Part shown: positions 8,916-17,606 of the stretch, piece after piece
How the letters are laid out: each line of letters starts with the position of its first letter
Numbering within the stretch: the first letter of the stretch is position 1
NCBI GenBank assembly: GCA_030041435.1
Contig: JASHNW010000101.1
Location: 1-64,000 of the forward strand
Direction of reading: 5' to 3'
DNA length: 64,000 nt
DNA from: Acidobacteriaceae bacterium
Lineage (GTDB): Bacteria > Acidobacteriota > Terriglobia > Terriglobales > Acidobacteriaceae
Notes under the pieces: generated by a model
The model's input: the letters and a program-made list of their open reading frames with translations, nothing else
Databases searched by the model: none
What the model was told of the DNA's origin: nothing
Made by a program: the position numbers and the translations under genes

Positions 8916-11408
8916 GTGCTCGCGGCGGACCTGGTTCTGTGTGGCCGATTCAAGGTGCTTTCCTGCCTGGGAGAGGGAGGGATGGGGCAGGTATACGAGG
9001 CCCTGGACCTGGAACTGGGCGAGAGCATCGCCATCAAGGCCATCAAGGCTGAGATTGCGGGGTCGCCGGGCACCATAGCGCGATTCAAGCGTGAGGTCTA
9101 CGCCACGCGCAAGATCACCCACCCCAATGTCTGCCGTACCTTCGATCTGGAGTGCCACACGCCCCCCGGCGCCCGCGCGGGCGAGCCGCGCGATTCGATC
9201 CTGTTTCTCACCATGGAGCTGCTGCACGGCGAGACGCTGGGGCAGCGCCTGCAGCGGTCCGGGCCGCTTCCACCCGATCAGGTCTACGTCCTGGCCATCC
9301 AGGTGGCGGGCGCGCTGGCCGCCGCGCACGAAGCCGGCATCATCCACTGCGATCTGAAGCCGGCCAACATTTTCCTGACCGGGTCGGAGTCGAAGCTGCG
9401 GGCCGTGGTCACCGATTTCGGGATCGCCCGCGTGAATCCTCTGTATGACCAGACCTCCGTCTCCGGCTCGCATGAAGCGGCGACGCGCCCGGGCGAAATC
9501 ATCGGCACTCCTGATTACATGGCCCCGGAACAGTTTCGGACGCGGGAATGCACGCCGGCGACCGATCTCTATTCCTTTGGGTTGATTCTGTACGAGGCGC
9601 TGACCGGAGTCCGAGGGTTCGCCGACAGCCCCTCCGAGCAGACCGTCTGGAATAAGCTCGCCAGCGCTTCAGAAGCCGCTGCAGGTCAGCGGCCCGCCAT
9701 CCCGAAAGAGTGGAGCTATCTGCTCTCAAGGTGCCTGCAGATCGACCCCGCCAACCGCTTCAGCCACGTGGATCAGGTGATGGACGTGCTGGCGGCGATG
9801 CCGGCCCCGCATGGGCGGATTGCGACTTCAGGAAGCCGCAGAGCGCTGCGCACCCCAGCTACCGCGACGCTGCCTTCCTCCAGGAGCGCGGTGCGCAGCT
9901 GGCTCGATCGCAATCGGCGGCTCGCGCTGGCTGCGGCATCGATTCTGGTGCTCGCCGCCGGAATCCTGGGGTATGGCAAGCTGCGATCCTCTGCGCGGAC
10001 CGCGGCCGCGATCCCTTCCGTCGCGGTGCTGCCGATTGCGAGTTCCGGCAACGATCCGCAGGCGGCTGCGCTCGCCGAGAACATGGCCGAGGACCTGACC
10101 AACGATCTGTCGCAGGTGTCGGGCATCCGGATTCCCTCCGAGGCGGTCGTGCGCACCCTCGGCAATCCCAGCGACGTGCGCACTGCAGGACGCCAGCTGA
10201 AAGTCGATGCCGTGGTGAGCGGATCCCTGATGAAGGCCGGGGACGGAATGCGCCTGGTGATGAATCTGGTGGACGCGCAGTCAGGCGCGCAGATCTGGGG
10301 GCAAAGCTACGACTGCAAGCCGGCGGATTGCGCCTCTCTGGACAGCGATATCGCCCAGGAAGTCGCTTTTCGGCTTCAGCTCAAGGTGGATGGTTCCAAT
10401 CCGCGCGCCATCCGGCAGCACTCGCGGATTCCCGCCGCGGAAGCTGCGTACCAGAAGGGCGAACAGGCGCTGGCGGAACATACAGGGGATGGGTTTGCCC
10501 GCGCGGTCGATTCTTTTCAGCAGGCGATCGATGCCGATCCCCAGGATGCTCCGGCCATGGCGGAACTGGCGCACAGCTACGCGCTCATGGCTTACAACTA
10601 CAATCGGCCGGAAGCGCCGCTGGCCTTGCTGAACCAGGCCGAGCAGACGGCTCGCCGCGCTCTGCAGCTCGACAGCACATCGGCGGAAGCTTACAGCTCG
10701 CTGGCCGAAGTGGAAGTGCTGAAGGACTTCAACTGGATCGCCGCGGAGAAGGATTTCAAGCGGGCTATCGAGCTGGACCCCTCCTACCTGCCTGCCCATG
10801 TATCCTACGCGCTCCATTTGCTCACGCCGCTCGGACGCTTTGCCGAGGCGCGCGCGCAATACGGATATGCGAACCGCATGGCGCAGAGCAACCTGAGCGC
10901 CGAAATGAGCATGGCCATCACCGATTTTTATGCGCGTCAAAATGCCGCTTCGATCCAGCGGCTGGAAGCGATCGAAAAAAGCGCGCCTGGCAACTCGGCG
11001 TTCTCCGAAGGCCTTGCCGACAACTACGTCGCGATGGGCGAGCCGGAAAAGGCCCTCCCGGTGCTGATGAGCTTCAATCCAGACTCGACCGACGTGCAAT
11101 CCGTGAGGGACGCTCTGCTCGGGATTGTCTACGCGAAAATGGGCCGCAAGGCGGATGCGCTCCGCCAGCTGGACAAGGTTGAAACCGCGGAAAGGTTTCA
11201 TCTGAACTACCCGCTCGCAACCCTGCTGGCCGCGGTAGGGTATAACGACAAGGCAGTCGATTATCTGGAAAGGTCTGCCGCGAATCGCGAGACCGATATT
11301 CTCTTCATGGCAGTGGACCCGATGCTGGACCCTCTGCGGTCGAACCCCCGTTTTCATGCTCTGGAAGTCAGGCTGAACCTCATTACGGATACGGAGAATA
11401 CACAATGA
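8916..11408 (+). CDS. Transmembrane Ser/Thr protein kinase with TolB-like and TPR domains
   Basis: About 830 residues from the proposed GTG. A Hanks-type kinase domain spans about 8-280: Gly-rich loop LGEGGMGQVYEA, Lys41 in AIKAIK, catalytic loop HCDLKPAN (Asp146), DFG at Asp167 and GTPDYMAPEQ. One membrane helix follows (about 334-355, LALAAASILVLAAGILGYG), then a TolB/FlgO-like domain (VAVLPIASSG onward, about 370-480) and TPR-like helical repeats to the end. The kinase faces the cytoplasm and the C-terminal modules the periplasm. The frame is open back to 8553, but that part overlaps the opposite glycosidase gene and has no family sequence. GTG 8916 with AAAGG upstream fits the domain start but is not certain. 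Its TGA overlaps the next ATG, so it heads the YcaO/TfuA cassette. Confidence 0.88.
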   Translation: MLAADLVLCGRFKVLSCLGEGGMGQVYEALDLELGESIAIKAIKAEIAGSPGTIARFKREVYATRKITHPNVCRTFDLECHTPPGARAGEPRDSILFLTMELLHGETLGQRLQRSGPLPPDQVYVLAIQVAGALAAAHEAGIIHCDLKPANIFLTGSESKLRAVVTDFGIARVNPLYDQTSVSGSHEAATRPGEIIGTPDYMAPEQFRTRECTPATDLYSFGLILYEALTGVRGFADSPSEQTVWNKLASASEAAAGQRPAIPKEWSYLLSRCLQIDPANRFSHVDQVMDVLAAMPAPHGRIATSGSRRALRTPATATLPSSRSAVRSWLDRNRRLALAAASILVLAAGILGYGKLRSSARTAAAIPSVAVLPIASSGNDPQAAALAENMAEDLTNDLSQVSGIRIPSEAVVRTLGNPSDVRTAGRQLKVDAVVSGSLMKAGDGMRLVMNLVDAQSGAQIWGQSYDCKPADCASLDSDIAQEVAFRLQLKVDGSNPRAIRQHSRIPAAEAAYQKGEQALAEHTGDGFARAVDSFQQAIDADPQDAPAMAELAHSYALMAYNYNRPEAPLALLNQAEQTARRALQLDSTSAEAYSSLAEVEVLKDFNWIAAEKDFKRAIELDPSYLPAHVSYALHLLTPLGRFAEARAQYGYANRMAQSNLSAEMSMAITDFYARQNAASIQRLEAIEKSAPGNSAFSEGLADNYVAMGEPEKALPVLMSFNPDSTDVQSVRDALLGIVYAKMGRKADALRQLDKVETAERFHLNYPLATLLAAVGYNDKAVDYLERSAANRETDILFMAVDPMLDPLRSNPRFHALEVRLNLITDTENTQ

Positions 11409-11695
11409 CTCGTGAAGAGATGCTGAGCGAAATCGGGCTCAGCGATGGGGATTTCCGCGATTTTTTGACCAAGGTCGCTGCCTTTCGCAGTTCGCTCAAC
11501 CCGCAGCAGCTGGCCTTCTACAACCGCAGCATGCCCACGGTCGCCGAGGTTGCGCAGGCCTTCGGGCCGGATGTTTCCATACAGGATGTCGAGAACCTGT
11601 TTGCCGAAGCGCCGCCCATCAACGGCATCGCTTGCATTTTCTGGGGACAGGGGCCAGGCCATCGTCGCTGGCCGGGCGGTCACGATCCTAAATAG
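11405..11695 (+). CDS. Candidate RiPP precursor peptide
   Basis: 96 residues, no recognised family. The ATG overlaps the kinase stop (ATGA) and has its own CGGAGA Shine-Dalgarno 8 bases upstream. Residues 1-66 look like a folded, leader-like helical segment (MLSEIGLSDGDFRDFL, then a second helix around 45-66). Residues 68-96 differ sharply: Gly-, Pro-, His- and Trp-rich with one Cys (Cys77), for example IACIFWGQGPGHRRW. It is followed one base later by a YcaO gene and then TfuA, the pair that thioamidates peptide backbones in RiPP pathways and on methyl-coenzyme M reductase. The precursor role is inferred from size, composition and position. It could instead be a small accessory or substrate-binding protein. 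Confidence 0.6.
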   Translation: MTREEMLSEIGLSDGDFRDFLTKVAAFRSSLNPQQLAFYNRSMPTVAEVAQAFGPDVSIQDVENLFAEAPPINGIACIFWGQGPGHRRWPGGHDPK

Positions 11696-11696
11696 C

Positions 11697-12977
11697 ATGG
11701 CGCATGCCGCCGCCAGGCTCCGGAAGGTTCCGGGCACGCAGCGCACGGTAACGGCCGAGGAGACATTCGCGCGGGCACAACCCGTCGCGAAGTCCCTCGG
11801 CGTCACCCGCCTTGCGGACATTACCGGCCTCGACCGCGTCGGCATTCCCACCTGGAGCGCCGTCGTGCCCAGGTCCGAAGACGGCCTCTCCGTTTACAAC
11901 GGCAAGGGCCTGCGCGCGATCGACGCCAAGGCCGGCGCTTTGATGGAGGCTATCGAGCGCCAGACGGCGCTCAAAACCCGGCTGCCGCTTGTCTTCGGAA
12001 GCTTCGAGGAACTGCGGCGTAACCACGAGGTATTAGATCCGAGAGATCTGAAGGAGATCCTCGCTCCGGATTATTCCGAGACGCGCACCTACTCGTGGGT
12101 CGCCGGGCGTGAACTATTCTCCGATCGCGAGGTCCTGGTTCCGGCAAAATTCGCCGGCTATCTGTGGCACGACCTGCCTCATCCTCCCTGCTTTTCCTGG
12201 AGCACCACCAACGGCATAGCAGCGGGCAATGTGCGCGAAGAGGCCATCTGCCAGGCGCTCTGCGAACTCATCGAGCGCGACGCCTGGACGCTGGCAGAAA
12301 TCGGCGCGCATCTGCTGCCGTGGGTCCGGCATCGCGTCGCGGACCCGCAGAGTCTTGCCTCTGCGGCTGACGACCATGAGGTCTTTCCCTGCATCGACCT
12401 CGACAGCGATCCAGCCGTCGAGCTTTTCGAACGGGCCGGTCTCCACCCCATCGTTCATGACATCACCTCCGACCTCGCCATTCCCACCGTGCTTGCCGCC
12501 GTCGCTGACGAAACGCTTCCGGGATTTCCCATGGTGCATTGCGGCCTCGGAACGCATCCTGACGCGCAGGTGGCCGCCCGCAGAGCGCTGACGGAAGCGG
12601 CGCAGTCGCGCTGCGTCGACATTCAGGGGGTGCGCGAGGATCTCGAGCCGGTCGATGCGCCGCCTTGCCAGCTCAACCTGCACACGCGCCGCATCCGCAG
12701 CGTGAATCGCAGTCAGTGGCAACTCGGCCAGTCGAGGCTGCGGCGGCGGCTTGCCGATCTTCCCTCCGCTGTGTACGACGACGTGCAACAGGACCTCGAC
12801 CACGTCCTGTCGCGGCTTCAGGCCTGTGGCATCCGTCAGGTCATCGTCGTCGACTTCCCCCTTCCCGATGCGCCGTTTGCTGTGGTGCGGGTCATCGTGC
12901 CCGCGCTCGAAACCTGGTCGATCACCCACGGCCCTCTGGGCGGGCGAGCGATGGATTTCTGGCGCCGCCATGCGTGA
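11697..12977 (+). CDS. YcaO-domain protein (ATP-dependent backbone amide modification)
   Basis: 426 residues. YcaO enzymes use ATP to activate a peptide amide, giving azolines or, with TfuA, thioamides. Visible ATP/Mg-site landmarks are GALMEAIER (about residues 83-91), REEAICQALCELIERDAW (about 180-197) and the LTEAAQSR...GVRED motif (about 298-315). The N-terminal pattern (GTQRTV, TAEETFARAQP, GVTRLADITGLDRVGIP) is that of the TfuA-associated YcaO clade. The start is the ATG one base after the preceding stop. It has no strong Shine-Dalgarno, so translational coupling is likely. An open frame extends upstream to 11550 but only by overlapping the small peptide gene. It overlaps TfuA by 8 bases. 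No separate partner protein with a recognition element was seen. Confidence 0.9.
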   Translation: MAHAAARLRKVPGTQRTVTAEETFARAQPVAKSLGVTRLADITGLDRVGIPTWSAVVPRSEDGLSVYNGKGLRAIDAKAGALMEAIERQTALKTRLPLVFGSFEELRRNHEVLDPRDLKEILAPDYSETRTYSWVAGRELFSDREVLVPAKFAGYLWHDLPHPPCFSWSTTNGIAAGNVREEAICQALCELIERDAWTLAEIGAHLLPWVRHRVADPQSLASAADDHEVFPCIDLDSDPAVELFERAGLHPIVHDITSDLAIPTVLAAVADETLPGFPMVHCGLGTHPDAQVAARRALTEAAQSRCVDIQGVREDLEPVDAPPCQLNLHTRRIRSVNRSQWQLGQSRLRRRLADLPSAVYDDVQQDLDHVLSRLQACGIRQVIVVDFPLPDAPFAVVRVIVPALETWSITHGPLGGRAMDFWRRHA

Positions 12978-13578
12978 GATCGCCGTCTACCTTGGTCCCA
13001 GCCTGGACGTCGGCTTCGCGCGATCCATTCTCGACGCCGAGTATCTGCCTCCCATCAGGCGGGGAGACCTCGAGAAGCTTGCGCCTGAGGTGCGCTGCGT
13101 CGGCATCGTCGACGGCGAGTTCTATCAGAACCTAGCTGTCTCTCCAAAGGAGATACTTCCGCTGCTGGATCGCGATGTGCAGGTCTATGGGGCGTCCAGC
13201 ATGGGAGCCCTGCGCGCGGCCGAGCTCTGCTCCCACGGCATGGTAGGCGTGGGAAAGATCTTCGCATGGTACCGCGATGGTGTGATCGATGCGGACGATG
13301 AAGTGGCGCTCACCTACGACCCTGAGACCTATCGGTCCTTGTCGGAGCCGCTCATTAACATCCGCTTTGTGCTGCGAGACGCAGTGCATCGCGGCATTAT
13401 CGAGTCGTCGCAGGCCGGCGAAGTCCTGGAAGCTCTTAAAGGTGTCTACTTTCCCGATCGATCGTATCAGCTCGTGAGCCGGCTTTGTCCGCAGCTGGGT
13501 GATTTCCTGAACCTGCATCGCCGCAGCCAGAAGGCCGAAGACGCCGAATTGTTGCTACGTACGATTGTCGGCAGTTAA
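12970..13578 (+). CDS. TfuA-like protein, thioamidation partner of YcaO
   Basis: 202 residues matching the TfuA family: N-terminal VYLGPSLDV, central VGIVDGEFYQ and the signature GASSMGALRAAEL, followed by GMVGVGKIF and a DDEVA motif. TfuA proteins were first seen in trifolitoxin biosynthesis. They are thought to deliver sulfide to the YcaO-activated amide, yielding a thioamide (as on McrA and in thioviridamide- and thiovarsolin-type RiPPs). The ATG at 12970 overlaps the YcaO stop by 8 bases. The gene ends with a T-rich stretch (TTAAGATTTTTTGG), but no clear hairpin precedes it. No exporter, leader peptidase or other tailoring gene follows in the cassette. Confidence 0.88.
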   Translation: MREIAVYLGPSLDVGFARSILDAEYLPPIRRGDLEKLAPEVRCVGIVDGEFYQNLAVSPKEILPLLDRDVQVYGASSMGALRAAELCSHGMVGVGKIFAWYRDGVIDADDEVALTYDPETYRSLSEPLINIRFVLRDAVHRGIIESSQAGEVLEALKGVYFPDRSYQLVSRLCPQLGDFLNLHRRSQKAEDAELLLRTIVGS

Positions 13579-13588
13579 GATTTTTTGG

Positions 13589-13618
13589 TTGACATGGACC
13601 GGAGAGAAGGTTCATAGT
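13589..13618 (+). promoter_or_regulatory. Sigma-70-like promoter of the redox operon
   Basis: A consensus -35 TTGACA (13589-13594) is followed after 18 bases by CATAGT (13613-13618), a 4/6 match to the -10 box. It sits just after the TfuA stop and about 190 bases before the first redox gene, so the transcript would have a long leader. Confidence 0.5.
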
Positions 13619-13643
13619 GGCCCTCGCTGATGTTTTGCAGTTG

Positions 13644-13658
13644 GTTACCTTAGGTAAC
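13644..13658. promoter_or_regulatory. Inverted repeat, possible operator or leader hairpin
   Basis: GTTACC-TTA-GGTAAC is a perfect 6+6 inverted repeat about 25 bases beyond the predicted -10 box of the redox operon. It may be a regulator site or a leader stem. The rest of the leader to 13805 contains a short CCGG-TGTG-CCGG stem but no riboswitch class I can recognise. Confidence 0.3.
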
Positions 13659-13805
13659 TGCCTCGGTTCGTATGTTGCCGAATGGCCCCGTCTCTATTAA
13701 ACAGGATGTAATCTAACTTGCCTCACGGCTCCATGCCGCGGCCGCGCCCCGCTGTATTCGCCGGTGTGCCGGGGAACTGTAACCGGAATCAGGGAGGAGT
13801 CGGAA

Positions 13806-15191
13806 GTGAAGTGCAGAATCTTGCTGGTCTTCGCCGCTGCTTATATTCTGGCGCAATTCGCACTGTTTGCAGGAGTCTCGAAGAACGATAAGTCAGCTGC
13901 TCCCCCGATTAATCCGCCTGTAACCTGCAACACCATCAAACCCGACACGCCCATTACTCCAGTACTCCTGAGCAGTGGCATGCCGTGCACTGTATCGGCC
14001 GTCGCACCCTTCGATCTTAAGAACCTGCAGCGCGCCTTCGATTTCAATTCGTGGCTTTCTTTCCTCGCTCTCAACGCCCCGGCTTCGGGCGGTGTCATTG
14101 GCAAAGATGCGCCCACGGTCTGGGAGAACTGGGAAGAAGTAGAAAATGTCTTTCTTGCCGGGGGCCGCGCGCCGGCTCCGTGGGGTCACGCCGCACCCCG
14201 CCCCTCTCCCTGCCGTAACCTCCCCGACGAACCGATTCTGCAGATGGTGGGGAAGACGCCCGGCGTGTTGACCGATGTTATTCAGCCGTTCAATACCGGT
14301 CCGCTGATCGATCAGAACGGTCAGTACGTTCGATTTGAGATTGTCCTCAACCGTCCGATGTTCGAGTACATCAACCAGAATCGCCTTTACAACCAGCCTG
14401 GCCAGCAGGCGTTCAGCGGTCCCATCGATTTTCCTGAGGGCTCCCTCGATGCCGGCCAGAGCACCGGCGCCATGGGCGCCATTGTCATCAAGGCCACGTG
14501 GAAGCTGCTCGATCCGGCGAAAGACAACCCTGCCGACTTTCACACCGCAAACGTGCTGATCTATGACCCGCCGCTCGCGAATCCGCCTGCCCCCGCAAAG
14601 TGTTATCCGGCCACCGTGGGCCTGGTGGGACTCCACATCGTGCACCGCACCGACAAGGAACCCCAGTGGCTGTGGGCCACTTTCGAACACGTGGACAACG
14701 ATCCGACGCAGGCTGAGGTGAACGGGAAGCAGTTGCAGGCGCACTACAACTTTTTTGATCCAGCCTGCACCTCCTGCGCCGTGAACACGCAGCCGCCGCG
14801 CCCATGGAACCCCAGCCAGTCTCCCTTCCCGGACGGCTTCCACAGCCAGATAGTGAGAGAGACCGGCCTGATGGACGACGCCAAAGAACTGAACGCCGCA
14901 TTCCAGGCAATCCTGCAGGGCACGGTATGGCAGCACTACATGCTGGTGAGCACGCAGTGGCCCACCCAGCCGACCAGTCCCACGGATCCGAACGGTGTTC
15001 CGTTTCCGGTATATCTCGCCAACACCACCATGGAGACCTATATCCAGGGATCGGTTCCAAATTCCTCGTCCAGCTGCATGATGTGCCACGGAAACGCGAC
15101 GGATACCACGGGGCGGCACGCAAACTTCACCTATGTGTTGGAACGGGCGCAGCCGGCGGTGAAGAACAATCCTCCTCCCGCAGTTCCGTAG
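13806..15191 (+). CDS. Exported single-haem c-type protein of unknown family
   Basis: 461 residues from a GTG with an excellent Shine-Dalgarno (GGGAGGAG, 6-base spacing). An N-terminal signal peptide (about 1-25) shows export. The body is not a recognised domain, has several Pro-rich loops and scattered Cys, and near the C-terminus carries one haem-attachment site CMMCHG (Cys424, Cys427, His428). It opens a five-gene operon with an FAD dehydrogenase and a multicopper oxidase, so an electron-transfer or scaffold role is likely by context. The gene ending at 19203 has the same layout (signal, roughly 400-residue unknown body, single CXXCH about 60-100 residues from the end). Confidence 0.75.
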   Translation: MKCRILLVFAAAYILAQFALFAGVSKNDKSAAPPINPPVTCNTIKPDTPITPVLLSSGMPCTVSAVAPFDLKNLQRAFDFNSWLSFLALNAPASGGVIGKDAPTVWENWEEVENVFLAGGRAPAPWGHAAPRPSPCRNLPDEPILQMVGKTPGVLTDVIQPFNTGPLIDQNGQYVRFEIVLNRPMFEYINQNRLYNQPGQQAFSGPIDFPEGSLDAGQSTGAMGAIVIKATWKLLDPAKDNPADFHTANVLIYDPPLANPPAPAKCYPATVGLVGLHIVHRTDKEPQWLWATFEHVDNDPTQAEVNGKQLQAHYNFFDPACTSCAVNTQPPRPWNPSQSPFPDGFHSQIVRETGLMDDAKELNAAFQAILQGTVWQHYMLVSTQWPTQPTSPTDPNGVPFPVYLANTTMETYIQGSVPNSSSSCMMCHGNATDTTGRHANFTYVLERAQPAVKNNPPPAVP

Positions 15192-15252
15192 CGCGCCCGG
15201 GGGCGACGACGACGTGTTTCGCAACGAGCACAGAGTGGAGCGCAAAGTAAAG

Positions 15253-15753
15253 ATGAGCACCGCACCTTCATCGATGGATTTGTTTGTGGGATTATCCTCC
15301 GTATTAACCGGAGTCGCCGCTGACAAGCTGGCACCGCCGCTGGACACGATCAACATCAAACAGACTTATTACCAGTTTGTGCAGGGGCAGGCGGGTCAGA
15401 CCTTCCAGCAGTTACTGCAGATTTACAGCCAGAATCAGAACCAGCCTCCGCAGCAGATCGGAGACATCATCCTTAACCAATCCGGAGACGCTGTGCGCTA
15501 CCTGGCGCGCAGCATCATGCTCATGTGGTATCTGGGCAGTTGGTACGATCCAGCGGAGTTACAGAAATATAATGGGCCCAATCCGCCGCCGGGGATGGTT
15601 CCGGCACAGCAGGTCATCTCGGCAGAAGCCTACACCCAGGGCTGGGTGTGGAGCGTTGCTCAGGCGCATCCCATGGCTTACAGCAATTTCGCCTTCGGCT
15701 ACTGGTCTGCCAACCCGCCCTCGCTCGCTGACTTCGTGGGAGGTGGAGCATGA
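15253..15753 (+). CDS. Small subunit of membrane-associated FAD dehydrogenase (sorbitol-dehydrogenase type)
   Basis: 166 residues. The sequence resembles the small or gamma subunit of bacterial FAD-dependent sugar and alcohol dehydrogenases (FAD-SLDH family): MDLFVGLSSVLTG near the start, LARSIMLMWYLGSW in the middle, and a C-terminal half ending with SANPPSLADFV. In known systems this subunit is needed for folding, Tat hitch-hiking export and stability of the GMC-type large subunit. It lacks an obvious Tat motif of its own here. The ATG at 15253 is chosen because the family sequence starts there, although the Shine-Dalgarno is weak. The stop overlaps the next gene's ATG (ATGA), so both subunits are translationally coupled. 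Confidence 0.78.
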   Translation: MSTAPSSMDLFVGLSSVLTGVAADKLAPPLDTINIKQTYYQFVQGQAGQTFQQLLQIYSQNQNQPPQQIGDIILNQSGDAVRYLARSIMLMWYLGSWYDPAELQKYNGPNPPPGMVPAQQVISAEAYTQGWVWSVAQAHPMAYSNFAFGYWSANPPSLADFVGGGA

Positions 15754-17606
15754 GTCCGGCACCAGGCACATCGTGGGATATTGTGATTGTCGGCGCCGGT
15801 GTGGCAGGGGCCATGATCGCAAAACGCGCTGGACTCGCAGGCAAGAAGGTGCTGATTCTCGAGTCCGGCGCCGGCCTGCCGACGAATAACAACGACTTCA
15901 TGAGCCGCTATTACACCGCGCCGGCCAAGGTGCCCGAGTCTCCGTATACCCCTGACATCTTCGGCTCACCGGCATCCGGCAAATTTCTGGCCGATCCTAC
16001 GCTGCTGAATGCGCCCCGACCCACCGTGCTGAGTCTGGGGGCGCAAAACTGGCAGGATCCGACCCAGAGCTACCTTATCCAGCGTGGACCGCTGGCCTTT
16101 GCGAGCAGTTACGAGCGGATCGCCGGCGGAACCATGCGCCACTGGCTTGGCACCAGCCTGCGCTTCGTGCCAAACGACTTCAGGGTACAGTCTGTCTACA
16201 AGCAGTTAGTGGACTGGCCTGTCGGTTATAGCGACGTCGAACCCTGGTACCAACAGGCCGAGGCTGAGATCGGTGTTTCCGCCGCGGTGGCCGATCAGGG
16301 CTATCTTGGCATTACTTTCCCCACCGGCTACAACTACCCGATGAACCCCATCCCTCCCTCGCTGGTCGATGCCGCCATCAGTCAGGGGGTTGATGGCATG
16401 TCTTTCGATGGCACAACCCTTGCTGTCACCAGCACGCCCGCGGGACGCAATTCTCAGCCCTATCAGAATCGTCGCGTATGCGCAGGCAACACGAATTGCA
16501 TTCCCATTTGTCCCATTCAGGCGAAATACGATCCGAGCGTGACGCTCGCAGCGGCTCTTGACACCGGCAATGTCACGATCATGACGCAGACGGTCGCCAG
16601 CGACATCATCGTGGACAGTAATGGGCTCATCAGCCAGATCAACTACATTCAGTATGCGCAGCCCGGCGGCCCGCCGACCGGAACGGGCAGTGTTACAGGC
16701 AAAGTATTCGTTGTCGCCGCCCATGCGATTGAAACGCCCAAGCTGCTGCTGATGTCCAAAAACCAGGGACGAACTCCATCAGGCGTCGCAAACTCCTCGC
16801 TTTTAGTCGGGAAGAACCTGATGGATCACCCCCTCTATCTCTCCTGGGCCCTTATGCCGAAGCCAGTGTTCGGCTTTCGAGGCCCGCTTTCCACCTCGGG
16901 CATCGAGTCACTGCGCGACGGCGCATTCCGCAGCCAGCGCGCCGCGTTCCGCATTGAGATCGGAAATGAAGGCTGGAATTTCCCCATCAACGACCCGTAC
17001 ACGACTACGGTCGATTTCATCAACGGGATCAATCAGAGCGGGCTGAATCCGAACGGACCGGGGCGGCCACAGGCCCTCTTTGGACCGGCGCTGGTTGCGG
17101 CGCTAAATTCCTCGCTGACCCGGCAGTTCCGGCTCGGTTGTCTGGTCGAGCAGTCGCCGGACACGACAAACTCAGTGACATTAGCTGCGGAAACGGATCA
17201 CCTTGGCCTTCCGCGTCCGCAAATCACCTATAACCTGTCGGACTATACGAAGGCGGGCATGATTGCGGCGGTGCAGGCCTCTGACGCCATCTATGCGCAG
17301 TTAAACGCCCAGCAGTTTACAACGCAGCCTGACTCTGGCGATCCCTGTACCTTCGAGGTAACCATAAATGGCAAGCAAAGGCTGATTAAGTATTTCGGCT
17401 CCGGGCATGTCGTCGGCACGTACTGCATGGGGACCAGCGGCGGTAACTCGGTCGTGAATTCCGAGCAGCGGTCCTGGGACCACTCGAATTTGTTTCTCGT
17501 CGGCAGCGGCGTGTTTCCCACTGTGGCAACGGGAAACCCAACCCTGACCATCGCGGCTCTCGCTTTGTGGGCGGCGAACACGATTCTGACCAAAGATCTG
17601 GCATGA
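15750..17606 (+). CDS. GMC-family FAD dehydrogenase large subunit with 3Fe-4S Cys motif
   Basis: 618 residues. An N-terminal FAD-binding Rossmann motif VIVGAGVAGA (Gly15-Gly20), a GGTMRHWLGTSLR segment and the C-terminal GMC active-site region with His553 (GSGHVVGTYCMG) and Asn596 (TGNPTLT) are all visible. Cys244, Cys250 and Cys254 (CAGNTNCIPIC) have the same spacing as the three 3Fe-4S ligands of the Burkholderia FAD-glucose dehydrogenase catalytic subunit. It should therefore oxidise a sugar or alcohol and pass electrons through the cluster to a haem protein. The coupled small subunit and the two neighbouring CXXCH proteins fit that chain. No signal peptide is seen, so export would rely on the partner. 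Confidence 0.88.
   Translation: MSPAPGTSWDIVIVGAGVAGAMIAKRAGLAGKKVLILESGAGLPTNNNDFMSRYYTAPAKVPESPYTPDIFGSPASGKFLADPTLLNAPRPTVLSLGAQNWQDPTQSYLIQRGPLAFASSYERIAGGTMRHWLGTSLRFVPNDFRVQSVYKQLVDWPVGYSDVEPWYQQAEAEIGVSAAVADQGYLGITFPTGYNYPMNPIPPSLVDAAISQGVDGMSFDGTTLAVTSTPAGRNSQPYQNRRVCAGNTNCIPICPIQAKYDPSVTLAAALDTGNVTIMTQTVASDIIVDSNGLISQINYIQYAQPGGPPTGTGSVTGKVFVVAAHAIETPKLLLMSKNQGRTPSGVANSSLLVGKNLMDHPLYLSWALMPKPVFGFRGPLSTSGIESLRDGAFRSQRAAFRIEIGNEGWNFPINDPYTTTVDFINGINQSGLNPNGPGRPQALFGPALVAALNSSLTRQFRLGCLVEQSPDTTNSVTLAAETDHLGLPRPQITYNLSDYTKAGMIAAVQASDAIYAQLNAQQFTTQPDSGDPCTFEVTINGKQRLIKYFGSGHVVGTYCMGTSGGNSVVNSEQRSWDHSNLFLVGSGVFPTVATGNPTLTIAALALWAANTILTKDLA

Noticed and set aside
7586-9052. 488-aa plus-strand frame spanning the glycosidase 5' end and kinase start
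   Set aside because: Out of frame with the kinase and antisense to the Tat-exported glycosidase; no domain.
13659-13805. Possible riboswitch in the long leader of the redox operon
   Set aside because: Only a short CCGG stem and the GTTACC repeat are visible; no conserved core of a known riboswitch class.
13893-15359. 488-aa minus-strand frame opposite the first haem protein
   Set aside because: Arg/Val/His-rich shadow; the plus-strand gene has an ideal Shine-Dalgarno, signal peptide and CXXCH.
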